A stretch of DNA of 64,000 bases from Chrysopilus asiliformis (taxonomy: Eukaryota; Arthropoda; Insecta; Diptera; Rhagionidae): the NCBI GenBank assembly GCA_964034945.1, contig OZ035962.1, forward strand, positions 84,527,942 to 84,591,941. Direction: 5' to 3'. The notes below the pieces were generated by a model. That model did not search any database. It was not told where the DNA came from and saw nothing but the letters and a program-made list of their open reading frames with translations. This document shows, piece by piece, positions 11,611 through 22,295 of this stretch; the stretch's first letter is position 1, and every line of letters starts with the position of its first letter. A program made the translations under genes and the position numbers.

Positions 11611-11885
11611 TGTTATGTTCAAATAACTTATATTTTATATTTCTTTTGTTTATTAATATAAACTCAATTCATTTAATTCATTATTATCTATTTATTTATA
11701 TTTAGATATTTATTATATTTTTATTTAAAATTTAACTATTGAAACATTTATTTTTAACGATGTAAAAACTCATTTATATATTTTTATTACTAATGACAAT
11801 ACAATGATATCATTTAATAAAATTCAATAAGGATTGCTTTGCAATTTTTAATTACAGTAAACTTTTTAAAAATCAAATTACTACA
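11611..11885 (-). repeat. 5' LTR of the Ty3/gypsy element
   Basis: 275 bp, starting TGTAGTAATTTG on the minus strand and ending TTGAACATAACA. It should contain the promoter; the strand is too AT-rich for me to assign a TATA box with confidence. Confidence 0.95.
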
Positions 11886-11890
11886 CACAT

Positions 11891-12595
11891 ATTTAATGTA
11901 TTTAACATTCTGGACATTCCAAGAGACATTAGCCTAGTTTTTAAATGTTTTTAGGTTTTATTACAATTTTGATGAATATCGATATCAATGGTTTTGATCC
12001 ATTAGCATCATGGAATATTTGTAGATAAATCCAATTTCTTATTGTTTATAATTGTTGGTATTCTTCGAAAAGATGCACATAATTTCATACTTCTTGAAAA
12101 GACACAAAAAATTGAAATAATCAATTTTGGTTTTGTTCAACATCTTCAAATCTGCCCTAAATCGATTCTAAGTGTAACTACAAAGCCTCCCCCACAGATT
12201 TTATTGTGAATCCCCTAAAATGCAGATGGAAGTTCAATCTATAATCGAAGTTCAATCTATAATCGATCGATAATCGAGAATTTACAGACTATTTTTTAGG
12301 GGGTCGAATCTTTTAAGACCATTCTTCGGAGGCGTATAAAATTCCCACCCAATCTATATCGCTTGCATTAGCATTTTTGGTAATGAATTGTCCATAAAAT
12401 AAGTCACACTAATTTCCGCCTATTTGAATTCCCCCAACCATTCGTGCGTTTTTTTTAGTAATTTTTTATGGAATTAATACCGCTGTCATACAACTGGAGA
12501 TTCGCCCCCCTAAAGCGGTGACGTATTTTATGCACAGCTCCTAAGTGTAGGTAATCTTACTCGTCGTTGGAATTTATATTTTCACAATAAAATAG
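11891..12595. other. Gene-free DNA
   Basis: No coding or RNA signal. Only a short duplication (GAAGTTCAATCTATAATCGA) near 12230-12260 is notable. Confidence 0.5.
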
Positions 12596-12600
12596 TTTAA

Positions 12601-12810
12601 GCTAGAACCACAATTACGCGTTCGTGCGTGCGGCACCCACACGGTGAAAGGAAAAACTACGCATTTATATGAGTAAATGTATAACTGCGCGTTGCTCAGA
12701 CGCGTTGCCGCGTAGAGTAGGCTCAGTTTCTACTTTTAGACGCGCTGACAACTACTAGATGCCAGAACAAAATAATGCCGCATGCACGCACGCGTAATTG
12801 TGGTTCTAGC
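12601..12810. mobile_element. MITE with GCTAGAACCACAATTACGCG ends (210 bp)
   Basis: The two ends are an exact inverted repeat of about 20 bp (GCTAGAACCACAATTACGCG and its complement), flanked by TTTAA on each side (12596-12600 and 12811-12815). The interior is GC-rich for the region with several ACGCG motifs and no coding capacity. Superfamily uncertain. Confidence 0.8.
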
Positions 12811-13056
12811 TTTAAGCCTAAATAACCACCATTACGATTCTGCCTTCTTGCTTTCTCTTCCCAGCCTCATTCACTTTTCTAGAAAATAGTTTGTAAGCTG
12901 TAACCCGTCAACAGTCACTCCGATTGGAGTATGATGTATGGAAGTATTATGTAAAAGCAAGCAGAAAGGAAAATAGCGTACATTTTTAACTATTTAGTGT
13001 TTAACCATTGAACCATTTCTGATTCATGGTTTATACTCGACCTTTTAGCATTGAAT

Positions 13057-13445
13057 CCTATTAGAATTTCTCGGCTTATACGGTCTGCAAAAACAAAAAT
13101 AATACAACAAAATTATATTATTTTTGCGGATGTTTTCACATTCAAAATTTTCCCCCCAACAGGTCGGGCATGTTTGCCCTGAAAACCCATCAGGAGCCTG
13201 TTTCTGGTATGGAAGCTGGCTCACCGTCATCAGAGCCTGCTTTACCAGCTTCCACGCAGGCTTACAGGATGATGGTGAGCCAGCTTCCATACCAGAAACA
13301 GGCTCCTGATGGGTTTTCAGGGCAAACATGCCCGACCTGTTGGGGGGAAATTTTTGGATGTGAAAACATCCGCAAAAATAATATAATAATTTTGTTGTAT
13401 TATTTTTGTTTTTGCAGACAGTATAAGCCGAGAAATTCTAATAGG
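13057..13445. repeat. Large palindrome (two arms of about 180 bp)
   Basis: The left arm (from CCTATTAGAATTTCTCGGC) and right arm (ending GCCGAGAAATTCTAATAGG) are inverted copies with only a few differences; the loop is centred near 13248. The arms are more GC-rich than the surroundings, and both encode FALKTHQEPVSGMEAGSPSS outward-in and QLPYQKQAPDGFSGQTC the other way. Each arm also has a strong acceptor-like tract TTTTTGCAG. A copied exon fragment or a foldback element are both possible. I do not recognise the peptide. Confidence 0.85.
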
Positions 13446-13759
13446 GTACATTTTTAACTACTTATGTCTCTCGGCATATTCTCTATCTAATACCGAAAGC
13501 CTCATTAAAATTCATTGACTGATTTCAGATATAGAATTAGTGTCACAAAAAAGATTAGTATTACAAAATTAAACATAACAAAAGCTATAATTGCCAATCT
13601 GGCAATTATTGAAAACCCGTATGGTGATTTAATTGAACGGCCGGCGTATCAAAATTTCATTTGAATTCAAATTTTCCAATAAGATTTTTTTAAAACTTGT
13701 TCCAATCGGATTTTGATGTATGCGAGTTTTATGTAGAATCATATTCTAAATAACTTTTG

Positions 13760-14110
13760 TTCTTGGACTTTTTTGATAAGATGCACAGTTTTTGAGATAT
13801 TTGCGAAAAACATTTTCGTTCGTATGGGGGGTTCCTATGGTCCATTTTTGCCCATTAACGAACTCGCATTTTACGAAAAACGGATCTGCGCAAAATTTCA
13901 AGTCTGTAGCTCAATCCGTGCGCCCGCAATCCGCGCCACAGACAGACGGACGGACGGACAGACAGACAGACGGACAGACAGACGGACGGACATGCAAAAT
14001 TCAATTTTTTTTATCATTCTAAACACACTGGTGTAATTCATTTTTGTGTGTGATGACGGGATCTTGGCGTTACAAACGGTAAGGCAAAGTTAATATACCC
14101 TTTGGTTTCA
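13760..14110 (+). repeat. Microsatellite-tailed interspersed repeat, family B, copy 1
   Basis: Contains GCGCAAAATTTCAAGTCTGT, AGCTCAATCCGTGCGCCCGC, a (CAGA/CGGA)n tract at 13937-13992, then GGTGTAATTCATTTTTGTGT and GGCGTTACAAACGGTAAGGC, ending near CCCTTTGGTTTCACCATA. A close copy without the leader lies at 39.40-39.61 kb; more distant ones at 16.44-16.92 and, inverted, 57.19-57.58 kb. Confidence 0.75.
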
Positions 14111-14128
14111 CCATATGGGTAAAAAAAC

Positions 14129-14482
14129 ACATAAAATTTTCCCCATTTTCTGCTTTAACAATTTTTTTGTATCTCTAATGGTTCTCAAGATATTTAAAAA
14201 AACCAGAATATTTTTTTAAAAAAATCTATTATTTAAAAAATTGCACTAAAAAGGAAAAAAAAAATTTTTTTTAAGTAGTGTGTATCAGAAAAAAAAGCGA
14301 GATAAGGACATAAAAAATAAAATTAATATTTATCTCGCTTTTATTTAAGATACACAGTGCTCAAAATTTTTTTTCCGTTTTAGTGCATTTAAAAAATTTA
14401 TTTTTTATTTTTTTAAATATCTTGAGAACCGTTAGAGATACAAAAAAATGTTAAAGCAGAAAATGTGAAAAATTGTATGTCC
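14129..14482. mobile_element. Foldback MITE (about 354 bp)
   Basis: Long imperfect inverted repeat: the left arm contains TTTTCTGCTTTAACAATTTT and GGTTCTCAAGATATTT; the right arm ends with the complement (AAATATCTTGAGAACC ... TTAAAGCAGAAAATG). The centre is another hairpin around AGCGAGATAA. Part of the centre recurs at 49.48-49.58 kb. Confidence 0.7.
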
Positions 14483-15812
14483 TTTTAATTTTGTAATACT
14501 CATTTTTTTGTCCCTTAAAGGCCATAGGCGGCTGCCCGATTTCCGGTTGATATTTTGGGGGTTTTTTAATTCGAAAATGAACCTAATAAATGTACTGTGA
14601 AACATCTGTTTTACAATCTATGTCATTTTTGGTGCGATTTTAAAAGCCTATTGGTGCTTATAAGTAGAAGATTTCTGTTGTAATTCTTAAATCCTTACCC
14701 AGAACAAATCTTCCATCCAAAATTCATCCAAAATTCCGATACGCGATATAACAATAAAATAGAATAACCCCGTGTAATGATCGTGCATCCATAGATCACT
14801 ATTTACAAGCTTTCGGGAATTGTGGTGGATTAATTTAATTATGTTGACACGAACCTGAACGCACTTTGATCAGATACTTGGATGAATAAATCACTTCTAG
14901 TGGCACGATCAGACAGACTACTGTGTGTGTGTGGCTCATCTTATGCTGCTGCAATGTACGGTAGAGGTGCAACATAGATTGAATATGACATTCTGATACT
15001 ATTTATGGATCTATTCTGTTTTTCTGTTTTTGTATGTTGTACACTATGTAAACCAACGATGTAATTTGTGTTCATTTTATCCGGTGGCACGGGTGGCATC
15101 ACGATCGTTTACACGACGATGCTGCATACCACAAGTGAGAATCTATTTATCTAAATTCAAATTTAAAGTCTTCCCATCGTATTGTTAGCTTGCGTGCATG
15201 CATCTAAACTTAGACTCCTCCTGCAACAAGTTGTTGACCATGGCAAAATGTCTCAATTTTCATAAAATATGTGCCAAGTAGCACTTGTTAAAATTAAGAT
15301 AATAATTTCATTATAATAACAACAAGGTGTTCAAAATGGAAACTTTAAAGTGGATTAGCCAATTATTATTTAAGCACAATAAAATCCGAATTTTTTGGTG
15401 TTGTGATTTGATTATGCGCAAAAAATATATATTATGAAATATTTTCGTAATTTAAAGTTAAAAAGCAGCTAATTTAATTATAATCAATTTGTGATCCACT
15501 AAAAAAATTAAAGGATTTAAAAAAAACTATAAAAGGCCGAAATTTAGCGAGACATATTTTATGCAAACCCTTAAAAAACCGAAAGTGGGGAAACATTTGT
15601 TTGAGGCAAGACATATAATAGAAATCTTCTACCGGTATCCCGGTGAAGATCCTTTTAGCGGTTCCAGAGATACCAGGAGAGGGGGTAAGAGAGGAGCGGA
15701 TTTTTTAGCATATATAGATAGATTTTATTATAGTTAACGCCAACAAGTGTTCTTGTACCCGTTTAATCCATGGATATAGGGACGATATAAAAGTACACAA
15801 ACAAATATCGAC
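14483..15812. other. Gene-free DNA
   Basis: No supported gene or repeat. Confidence 0.45.
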
Positions 15813-15814
15813 TA

Positions 15815-16190
15815 AAGGTGCCGCTCCACATGAAAGTAAATCCCGGCGAAAACCTCTCGATAGCAGCTACTCGCAAATGGACACGTCTCTGAGAGTCGCT
15901 CGCAGAAACTCGCAAAAACTCGCGAGCTAGTTTCTGCGAGTTGTCAAAAGTGATTCTACTCTCTAATCGACACGCTCTCGGGGAGTTGCTCGCTAGATAC
16001 GAACGGCGTTTGAATTTTGTTAGTAGCTCTCGAGAACTCGCCAAAGCAAGATGTCAAAAAAATCAAGATATTAATCTTGAAAAGAGAAAAATCGCCGAAA
16101 TTAACTCTCAAATGGACAACCTCCTGCAAGTAACTCTCGAGAGTTTTTGAGAGTTACTCGCGTATTTACTCTCATGTGGAGCGGCACCTT
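15815..16190. mobile_element. MITE with AAGGTGCCGCTCCACATG ends (376 bp)
   Basis: Ends AAGGTGCCGCTCCACATGA and TCATGTGGAGCGGCACCTT are inverted repeats flanked by TA (15813-15814, 16191-16192). The interior holds many copies of ACTCGC, CTCGCGAG and CTCTCGAGAG in both orientations. Small open frames inside are by-products of these repeats. A related end (GGTGCCGCTACATGTAAAT) stands alone at about 17438. Confidence 0.75.
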
Positions 16191-16439
16191 TAGAAATGGC
16201 AAAATTGAAAATAATAAAGTTGACTAAATTTGTAAAAATCTTCATATCTCCCGAAATTGGACAGAATTGGGTGAAACTTTTTGGCATGGAATAGAGGAAG
16301 AGTTCGTATATAAAGTGATACTAGGATTTTTTCAAATATCTTTTAACCACAAAAAAATGATAAAAAATAAAATTAAAGCATTTAAACAGTAAAACTACTG
16401 TTTTTTAATAAAATACAATTACTGAAATATTAAAATTCC

Positions 16440-16920
16440 ACAATTGATTTTTTTTTGCGACCGTGACAAAATTTGTTCTACTCCAAACACTGTGCGCTGC
16501 ATTGAACGACTCGAGACAGACAGACAGACGGAAAGACTAGATAGAGGAACAGACGGACAGACTAACGGACAGACTAACGGACAGACTCACGGACAGACTA
16601 ACGGACAGACTAACGGACAGACTCACGGACAGACTAACGGACAGACTAACGGACAGACAGACAGACAGACGGACAGACAGACAGACTAACGGACAGACTA
16701 ACGGACAGACTAACGGACAGACTCACGGACAGACTAACGGACAGACAGACAGACAGACGGACAGACAGACAGACGGACGGACGGACATGAGGAAATCAAA
16801 ATCTTTTGTCATACCAAACATCTCCTGTTGTAATTCATTTTTGTGTCCGATGATTGGTTCGATGCATTACAAACGGTGTACTAAATCTAATATACTCTTC
16901 TTTGGTATATCATATATAGT
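16440..16920 (+). repeat. Family B repeat copy with expanded minisatellite
   Basis: A diverged family B body (CTTTTGTCATACCAAACATC, TTGTAATTCATTTTTGTGTC, GATGCATTACAAACGGTG) preceded by an unusually long array at about 16515-16789. Beyond CAGA units, the array has higher-order 12-bp units ACTAACGGACAG / ACTCACGGACAG, showing a second round of duplication. Confidence 0.75.
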
Positions 16921-16924
16921 ATAA

Positions 16925-18590
16925 AACTTGGGGAAAACTATTTTTTCCAAGGAATTTTATTTCATCTTGATTAAAAATTTGAATTTACCACCCAAAAAAT
17001 TCGCTTCTGAGAAATATAAAAAAAACCTAAGTACGAAAAACGAGAAAGAAAGGAAAGAAAGGAAAACGAAGGAAAATTAATTGAAAGTTGATACGGATTC
17101 GCTCACTCTATGCCCAGCCTCGAATTAGATGCTATTACTTTTGATTTCTTTTATGCTGCAGCATTCCAATCACAAATGGTAATTAATATGATTTTATTCT
17201 TTTCTTTATTTCAGGTAAGCAATCAAATCGCAAAAGTCGATTTAATTTTATTTGTTTGTGCGTAATAATTTGGAAATATGTCACTTTTGAAAGTCCCGCC
17301 AGTCATCCAACCGATTACAGCGCTACCAGCGCTACCGAGGCGAGTAGTTCTGGTTTGTGGTTAAGCAATTGTGGCGCCGTGGCTAAAAAGGGAACTTTTC
17401 CGACAAAGAACGTGTTGTGACTACCACTGATTGATAGGTGCCGCTACATGTAAATCAGTATTATGGCGGTGAAATTCCATTTTTTTATTAAAAACCTTAT
17501 GTTTTTCGTGTTTCTGAAAAAAACATGAGCTAAGAAACATTTCTAGGAGAAAACTAAATAAAAGTCCAACGTTCCTTCTTTAACATGCAATCATAATATA
17601 TTTCCTTTTATTTTTTTACTTAACCTCATGCGATAAAACTGAATTTTTTTATCGTTTGCTGGCAAGTAATCAATATTTAAATTATACATATCCATTTTTT
17701 TAGTTAGGTAATAAGTTCTTATTTGTATAATTAATATTTTTGTATTGAGATCATCAATGCATAAACTTATGTTCACCAGTCAAATTTATTATATTTTTTT
17801 AATTTTTTTTTAAAGTTTTTTTTTTTTGGAAAAATGGAATAATTAATTTTGGTTCCATTTTCTAAAAGTAAACCAATTATTGGAACATATACATAGAAGT
17901 ACCACATTAGATAGTATAATATGATCACAAGTTTAGGCTTTAAATAATCATACATAATTTATTTGATAATAATAATTTCTCTCAAATGTGTTTTGTTTTT
18001 TCTTGTCAATTAAATTACTTTAAATACATTCGATTTTTTTTATGCATTTAATTTTATTTTTATTCAATTCAGTTCTTTTCAAATGTGATTGATATTTATT
18101 TTTATCTATTCACGAATTATTATTATTTTTTTTTCATATTATTTATTTAATAATATTTAGTTTTTTTTTGTGTGTGATTTTCAAAGTTTATCTAGATAAG
18201 AATGACTAAATGTGAAAATGAATGTTAGTTGCAAATATTTAATGAAAGATATTTTTTTATTAATTGTTTTTTTTTCGGTGGATATACAAACCGATCCTTC
18301 CCAATAGAAATGTTTTTTTTTTAGTGAATATGAGATTTCGTGGTATTTTCGATTAGTTTTGTTGAAATATAATGTAAATGAAGACATTTAGAGTACACAT
18401 TTAAGGCGATTGGTTTTTTTTTATTTGTATGTATCAGACTAGTATTTTTTCTTATTGATTTTTATTACAAAAAATTTTCTACAATTTACTATAAAATTTA
18501 ACCAGAGATCTTTATGTAGAAATTAAATGGTAATTTTGAGTAATGTTTATATTGAAAGTAGGGAATTTAAATGTGAAATATATCCAAGCA
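16925..18590. other. AT-rich gene-free DNA
   Basis: Apart from the splice-like motif at 17.2 kb nothing is supported. From 17.5 kb the sequence is dominated by A and T runs. Confidence 0.4.
17199..17222 (+). promoter_or_regulatory. Back-to-back splice acceptor/donor (recursive-splice-like)
   Basis: CTTTTCTTTATTTCAG directly followed by GTAAGCAATC: an acceptor whose first exonic bases form a donor. Such zero-length exons mark recursive splicing in long fly introns. No flanking exon of a plus-strand gene could be identified, so this is only a candidate. Confidence 0.3.
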
Positions 18591-18592
18591 AC

Positions 18593-18682
18593 ATTTACGT
18601 CAACCGTAACGTGAACGGTTGACGTATGTTCTCACGAGGTATGTTAACTACTAACGTCACGGTTGACATAAATCCTGCTTGA
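18593..18682. mobile_element. Short MITE with CCAAGCA ends
   Basis: Left end CCAAGCAACATTTACGTCAA, right end complementary (GGTTGACATAAATCCTGCTTG), with an inner palindrome around AACCGT. A relative with CCCAAGCAGCATTTATGTCA sits at 45.59 kb. Confidence 0.6.
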
Positions 18683-18689
18683 GTGGTAA

Positions 18690-20290
18690 AACTCATTGAC
18701 ATTAAAATTTAAATCCTTTTTATAATTCAAAGCACTAGAAAATTAAAACCATTTCTAACACAAAGTTACATATTTTGAAATCGCTCTTTATTAACTATTA
18801 TTGTGCATCAAATTAAAATCATACTTTGGCGTTGTCATTTGGTCTTGGCTTAATATAAAATTTCCAAATTATTATCTCTTTTATTATTTTCTCTTCAAAG
18901 TGGTATTTCATTATAGTTTAGTAGGTATACTCTTTTAATACAATTCAATTTATTTAAAAAAAAATTCTAAAAATTTTCCGAAAGAATTAGACAACTTTGG
19001 TCTTCGAATCAAATTAAATATAATTAATAAAATATTTTCATAAAAAGTCGATCTAACTAATTACCAATAAAATCATTTGAAATCGGTCTATTTACCATTA
19101 GTGCAGATTTGTTAGATATTTTTATCCACAAATTCGATACTGTGTTACTTATTTTAAATCTTGAATATTTTTTCAATTTCTAACAAAAATTGTAATAATT
19201 TTTTATTAGTCCTCGCATGAGGAATAATTCAAATATCTTATACTAATTTTCCAACTAATCTTTTTCACGTTTTTTTTTTTGAATTTAAAATTTAGACATT
19301 CGAAAATATTGTTTTTAAACAACAAACGAATACTTTGGAGAACAACGTCTCCCGAGTAAAAAATTCCTAATGAAAATGAAAAAATGTTGATGAGAATATG
19401 AATTTATAAACAAATAAATAAATACGGAAAATATCTTTAATTTCTAATATCACAAAAAATTATTATCTCTCAATTTAAGAATTTAAGTTTTGAAGTTTTA
19501 ATCTAGTCTATAATTAAGAATTTAAGTTTTGAAGTTTTAATCTAGTCTATAATTATCCGATAAAGTGAAATAATAAAGGACTTTTTGTCTTTCCATTAAC
19601 TTTTTATCACTATCAGCATATTTCTTTATGTTATTTGCTAGACTAAAAAATCCTTTTTTTTTCTTTTTTACGAATTTTCTTCTATGAAAGTTCTTCTCTA
19701 TTTCGAGAGTTAAAGATATTTTAAAATTGGAAATTATAAGAACTGAATAGAATTTCTTAGGGTAGTCGTGATTTTTTACTACGAAGCTAACAAAAACATT
19801 ACAATAGACAAATATGTTTTGAATTTAGTTTTCGAAATTAACTTTTTATTTAGATATTTATTCAAAATAGATTTCTTTAATTCAAATAAGCTGTTTTATA
19901 AATCCAAGCGTAGAGTAGGTATAGACAATTTTAAAAATTATTTCAGCATTCATCTCTAATATTTAAGCAGCAAACACAATTGAAAATACAGTCGCACCTT
20001 CACGTTTGGAGGACCGAGATTTCACTGTATACCAGACGACATACATTATCAGCTTGCCAAATTAGGGCATAGCTTTTCTTTTAAGACATAAATCGCTATT
20101 CCTTACTAATTAGGAACGAACATAATCTTGGCTTCTGAAATTTTTTTGTAATTTGTTCGCGAGTTTTATCTTATAAGTTTTAAAACAAAAAGTCTGTCTT
20201 CAAAAACAGCAAACCACTATAATTAAAATAATTTTCCTCAGATTACAGTTTATTTTTTTTTATGCTTAGAATATCTCCTAGACAAGAACT
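18690..20290. other. AT-rich gene-free DNA with one 36-bp duplication
   Basis: No gene. A 36-bp direct duplication (GAATTTAAGTTTTGAAGTTT unit) lies at about 19479-19553. Confidence 0.45.
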
Positions 20291-20292
20291 TT

Positions 20293-20538
20293 CCCAAGTA
20301 ACAATTTGAGGTTACATTCCGGGTATTTGAAACCATGGTAACAAAACTCAAAAGTTTTACATTTGGTTTCTGTAACCTTTCCGAAACCCCCATTTTGAAG
20401 CTGGTTTCAAAATAACCGTTTTTGGCGGGTTTTTTCGGAAACCATCTAAAATGTAACCAAAATGTAACCAAAGTGTAACCAAAATGTAACCAAAATTGAA
20501 GGTTTTTTTGTAACCACGGTTACAAATTGTTTCTTGGG
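20293..20538. mobile_element. MITE with CCCAAGTAACAATTTG ends (about 246 bp)
   Basis: Ends CCCAAGTAACAATTTG and CAAATTGTTTCTTGGG are near-perfect inverted repeats. GGTTACA/TGTAACC motifs are repeated, with a tandem run of four AAAATGTAACC-type units at 20448-20492. Confidence 0.7.
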
Positions 20539-20549
20539 TTCTTTATATA

Positions 20550-20866
20550 CAGGAAACACTCGTATTACAAACACTTCGATATATAGCGCTCAGTGTTTTG
20601 TTCCATACCTCGATATACGACGACAAAAATTCGATATACAACTCTAAATTTCGAAAAACAAAACAATTTTTTTTTGAAGTTTTCAAAATGTTGAACATTT
20701 AATCTATTCTAAATAGAACCATTAATTAGAATTTAAAAGAAACCTCGACATACGACGTAAAGATTGATGAAAAAATGCAAGACCCCGATATACGACGTTT
20801 CGATATAATAATGCAAAATCACTAAATTTTTCCCGCCCAAAATAGTTGTAAATCGAGGTTTGCCTG
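20550..20866. mobile_element. pogo/Tigger-like MITE (317 bp)
   Basis: Ends CAGGAAACACTCGTATTACA and TGTAAATCGAGGTTTGCCTG, flanked by TA on both sides (20548-20549, 20867-20868). Terminal CAGG(C)AAACCTCG with repeated CGATATACGA inside is the style of pogo/Tigger elements. No transposase. Confidence 0.7.
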
Positions 20867-21023
20867 TATTTAGCAAATAAATACCGCAGCATCTTCTTTT
20901 AGGGATAAGATAATGCATGGTTTTTCTTTAAGCTCTTAAAATTTATTCAACAACTATTACTATTTGAACGCCTTTGATTCTAGTGGCATTATTGGTCAAT
21001 GACAAGTACCTGAGACTATATTC

Positions 21024-21167
21024 GACAAGACGCGCACTGCAATGGTAAGTATGTAAAATCGTGCTAAAGTTGCAATTTTAGTTTTTGACGCACTGGAAAA
21101 TCAGTATTAGGAGCGCACTTTATCACCTTTTTACATGTTTAGGTACCATCACAGTGCGCGCTTGGTC
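21024..21167. repeat. Imperfect hairpin (MITE-like)
   Basis: GACAAGACGCGCACTGCAAT pairs with ACAGTGCGCGCTTGGTC, and an inner TATGTAAAA pairs with TTTTTACAT. No coding capacity. Confidence 0.55.
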
Positions 21168-21319
21168 TTGGATACGCTTCTAGTGTTAGATTTTTGCCAT
21201 TAACGAAAAATGCCAGTAGTCGATTCGAAGAAATATTCTTAAGTTGAACAATGCACATAATATGTTCACTTTGTTCATTTTTTGTTCAAAAACTGAACTA
21301 AAATGCTGTATTAATAAAT

Positions 21320-21451
21320 CTGTGGCAACAAGTCATAAGGGCGTAAGTCTGTTTTTAGGCTAAGCCAAATTGCTCTGTCTATTACAGTAAATACAGATCT
21401 TTTTATCTTGATCTGAAAATCGACTTCGGCTCTTACGACTTGTTGCCACAG
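21320..21451. repeat. Hairpin of about 132 bp (MITE-like)
   Basis: CTGTGGCAACAAGTCATAAG and CTTACGACTTGTTGCCACAG form matching ends. Confidence 0.6.
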
Positions 21452-22295
21452 AAATATTGATTTTTTTTACCCAACACTATTTGATTTTGAATTCCTACAT
21501 TGAATTTAGTGAAATCCCACAGCAGTGTGATTGGAAAATAGAGCGTGAATTCACACAAAAATCAGCGTGAATTCAAAATACTCAAAAAAGTGAGTTTTTT
21601 GCAACAATATTTAGTGTGAACTCACACAAATCATTTAGAGTGAAATTAAAATTTTTTAGGGATCTTGAAACATTTTTTATTTAATGGGATTTTCATTTTT
21701 TCACTACTATTTGGCATTTACTATGTTTTCCATTTGCCAATATTGGGCAATTAGAACTAGAAGAACACGTTTTCAATCTAAGTGTCTAAAAAAATTGCTG
21801 TGTTGTTCTAAAAAAACGTTTTTTTTTAATTACAAACTGGAGTGCTTCTGTTTTGAATTTTGCAATCTTAAAAAGTCCTAATTGTGATATTAATGCAACT
21901 ATAGTAATTTACCAATGAACAGATTAATGAGAATTTTGATTCATGTAATAAAAGGGTTATCACAAAAAATAAACTAGTGCGCTGTACTACGGAATATTCC
22001 CAGCTATGCTCTCATTGCGAAGCTTAGATTTTGCTTGCAATCATTCAAAAGTTCTTTTCTGACGAAAATTGTTCCCGACGTAGTTTTTAAATTAGTCGGG
22101 AACGCAGCTATTATTAGTTGCCGCGTATAGTAAAGCTTCGTCTCGATTCGACCTACAGCATACCAAGTGAGTTGCGTTACAGCATTGCGCAATTCGAAGA
22201 CAGTCAAACAAGTTTAGACGTTTTTCCTTCTCCAAAGGGTTTTTATTCGCATAATCCTTATTTGTTTTACTTTCCTCTGCTATAGACGGTGATTA

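Larger units (their letters stand above)
6909..11885 (-). mobile_element. Complete Ty3/gypsy LTR retrotransposon, CsRn1-like
   Basis: A 4977-bp element on the minus strand with two 275-bp LTRs (TG...CA) that look identical by eye, and a 5-bp target duplication CACAT (6904-6908 and 11886-11890). Gene order is gag, protease, reverse transcriptase, RNase H, integrase, as in Ty3/gypsy; there is no envelope frame. A C-H-C-C knuckle in Gag and a primer site matching the 3' end of tRNA-Trp both point to the CsRn1/Kabuki group (family knowledge; clade not tested by phylogeny). Intact frames and matching LTRs indicate a very recent insertion. Confidence 0.95.

Noticed and set aside
16515..16789. CRISPR-like direct repeats
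   Set aside because: Units are 12 bp without unique spacers, in a eukaryotic microsatellite-type array.
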